From the NCBI GenBank assembly GCA_036265675.1, contig DATAOP010000099.1, positions 1-14,327 on the forward strand: a DNA stretch of 14,327 nt. Reading direction: 5' to 3'. The notes beneath the pieces were generated by a model that ran no database searches, had not been told where the DNA came from, and was given only the letters and a program-made list of their open reading frames with translations. The DNA comes from VRUE01 sp036265675. GTDB lineage: Bacteria; Actinomycetota; Thermoleophilia; Solirubrobacterales; 70-9. Shown piece by piece: positions 13,478 to 14,327 of the stretch (positions within the stretch are counted from its first letter, which is position 1; each line of letters starts with the position of its first letter). Made by a program: the position numbers and the translations under genes.

Positions 13478-14327
13478 GCGCGACCGCGGAGAAGCTCTGG
13501 GACCCGCCCGCGAGCCTCCGCGAACGGGCGCGGATGACCGAGTTCATCGAGTGGCTCCGCTCGGAGCGCGGGCTCGAGATCGATGGCTATGACGAGCTCT
13601 GGCGCTGGTCCGTGGACGACCTCGAGGGGTTCTGGTCGGCGATCTGGGAGTTCTTCGACGTCCAGGCCGACGGCGACCCGGTTCCCGTCCTCGCCAATGC
13701 CGAGATGCCAGGAGCCGAGTGGTTCCCGAACGCCAGGCTCAACTACGCCGAACACGTCTTCGCCGGCAAAGACGACTCCGAGACGGCGATCCTGCACGCG
13801 TCCGAGCTGCGCGAGCTCGACAGCCTCAGCTGGGCCGAGCTGCGCGAGCAGGTGGCGGCCGTGGCCGCGGGGCTGGGTGGGCTCGGGGTCGAACGCGGCG
13901 ACCGCGTCGTCGCCTACATGCCGAACATCCCGGAGGCGATCGTCGCCTTCCTGGCGACGGCCAGCATCGGGGCGGTCTGGTCTAGCTGCTCGCCCGACTT
14001 CGGCCCGGCCAGCGTCATCGACCGCTTCGCCCAGATCGAGCCGAGGGTCCTCTTCGCGGTCGACGGCTACCGCTATGGCGGCCGCGACTTCGACCGCCGC
14101 GACGTGGTCGCCGAGGTGCAGGCGGCGATGCCGAGCCTGACCCGGACCATCGTCCTCCCCTACCTCGACCCCGAAGTCGACATCGGCGGTCTCGACGCCG
14201 CGATTCCTTGGCGCGATCTCACCGACGCCGGCGCGGGCGCCGAGCTCGGCTTCGAGCGAGTCCCCTTCGACCACCCCCTCTGGGTCCTCTACTCCTCCGG
14301 CACCACCGGCCTGCCGAAGGCGATCGT
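13474..14327 (+). CDS. Acetoacetate-CoA ligase-like adenylate-forming enzyme (5' part)
   Basis: The first 284 residues are in the window; the frame is open at the right edge (the family is about 650 aa). The start ATG 13474 overlaps the hydrolase stop. The sequence fits acetoacetyl-CoA synthetase, which converts acetoacetate, ATP and CoA to acetoacetyl-CoA: LWDPP..RMTEFIEWLRSERGL at the N-terminus, PGAEWFPNARLNYAEHVF, VAYMPNIPEAIVAFLATASIGAVWSSCSPDFGPASVIDRFAQIEPRVLF, and the adenylation P-loop SSGTTGLPK (274-282). Those features separate it from ordinary acetyl-CoA synthetase (SCSPDFG, ID RF QIEP). Coupling to an MBL hydrolase suggests the pair handles an acyl or ester substrate feeding acetoacetyl-CoA, which is inference. 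Confidence 0.92.
   Translation, partial: MSATAEKLWDPPASLRERARMTEFIEWLRSERGLEIDGYDELWRWSVDDLEGFWSAIWEFFDVQADGDPVPVLANAEMPGAEWFPNARLNYAEHVFAGKDDSETAILHASELRELDSLSWAELREQVAAVAAGLGGLGVERGDRVVAYMPNIPEAIVAFLATASIGAVWSSCSPDFGPASVIDRFAQIEPRVLFAVDGYRYGGRDFDRRDVVAEVQAAMPSLTRTIVLPYLDPEVDIGGLDAAIPWRDLTDAGAGAELGFERVPFDHPLWVLYSSGTTGLPKAI

Noticed and set aside
13267..14274. 335-aa minus-strand frame
   Set aside because: Antisense to the hydrolase end and the acetoacetate-CoA ligase start.
1..14327. CRISPR arrays, insertion sequences, rRNA, riboswitches, toxin-antitoxin pairs
   Set aside because: Looked for on both strands; no regularly spaced repeats, transposase or integrase motifs, or recognisable conserved RNA elements.

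Overview
This window is high-GC bacterial DNA with actinobacterial gene style: GTG/TTG starts, 4-bp ATGA overlaps and very short intergenic gaps. The closest fit I can suggest is class Thermoleophilia (Solirubrobacterales-like). That rests on recalled family resemblance, mainly the secreted proteins with a Cys-containing C-terminal module and a TSP3/PD40 architecture; it was not tested by any search.

Layout from left to right. (1) The 3' end of an unrecognised plus-strand gene. (2) A minus-strand acyl-CoA carboxyltransferase whose TTG start lies one base after a minus-strand tRNA-Trp(CCA). (3) A plus-strand MacB/LolCDE-type ABC pair (ATPase, then an 865-aa FtsX-type permease) joined by an ATGA overlap. 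(4) A minus-strand pair of exported proteins, a PD40 beta-propeller protein followed by a TSP3-containing protein, which share the same C-terminal module. (5) A divergent MerR-family locus. A regulator with a SoxR-like Cys cluster faces a two-gene operon (a small protein with a CC pair, and a 70-aa two-helix membrane protein with a MerT-like CC..LP motif). A MerR-type operator/promoter lies between them. (6) A PAP2-family membrane protein behind the regulator, convergent with a maltose O-acetyltransferase-like gene.

(7) An atypical segment of about 1 kb beside tRNA-Leu(TAG). It has lower GC by eye, a cupin gene without an obvious start codon at the right place, and a possible divergent 60-aa zinc-ribbon ORF. 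An 11-bp direct repeat of the tRNA 3' part lies at its far end. (8) A small four-helix membrane protein, then tRNA-Leu(CAA). (9) A plus-strand operon of a metallo-beta-lactamase-fold hydrolase overlapping (ATGA) an acetoacetate-CoA ligase-like gene that runs off the right edge.

The metabolic genes (carboxyltransferase, acetoacetate-CoA ligase) point to acyl-CoA/ketone-body metabolism but sit at opposite ends and are not obviously linked. The most system-like part is the MerR locus at 8164-9213, which resembles a minimal mercury or soft-metal response unit without a MerA reductase or MerP. The tRNA-Leu-flanked segment at 10755-11814 is the best candidate for acquired DNA. There is no CRISPR array, transposase, integrase, rRNA or recognisable riboswitch.
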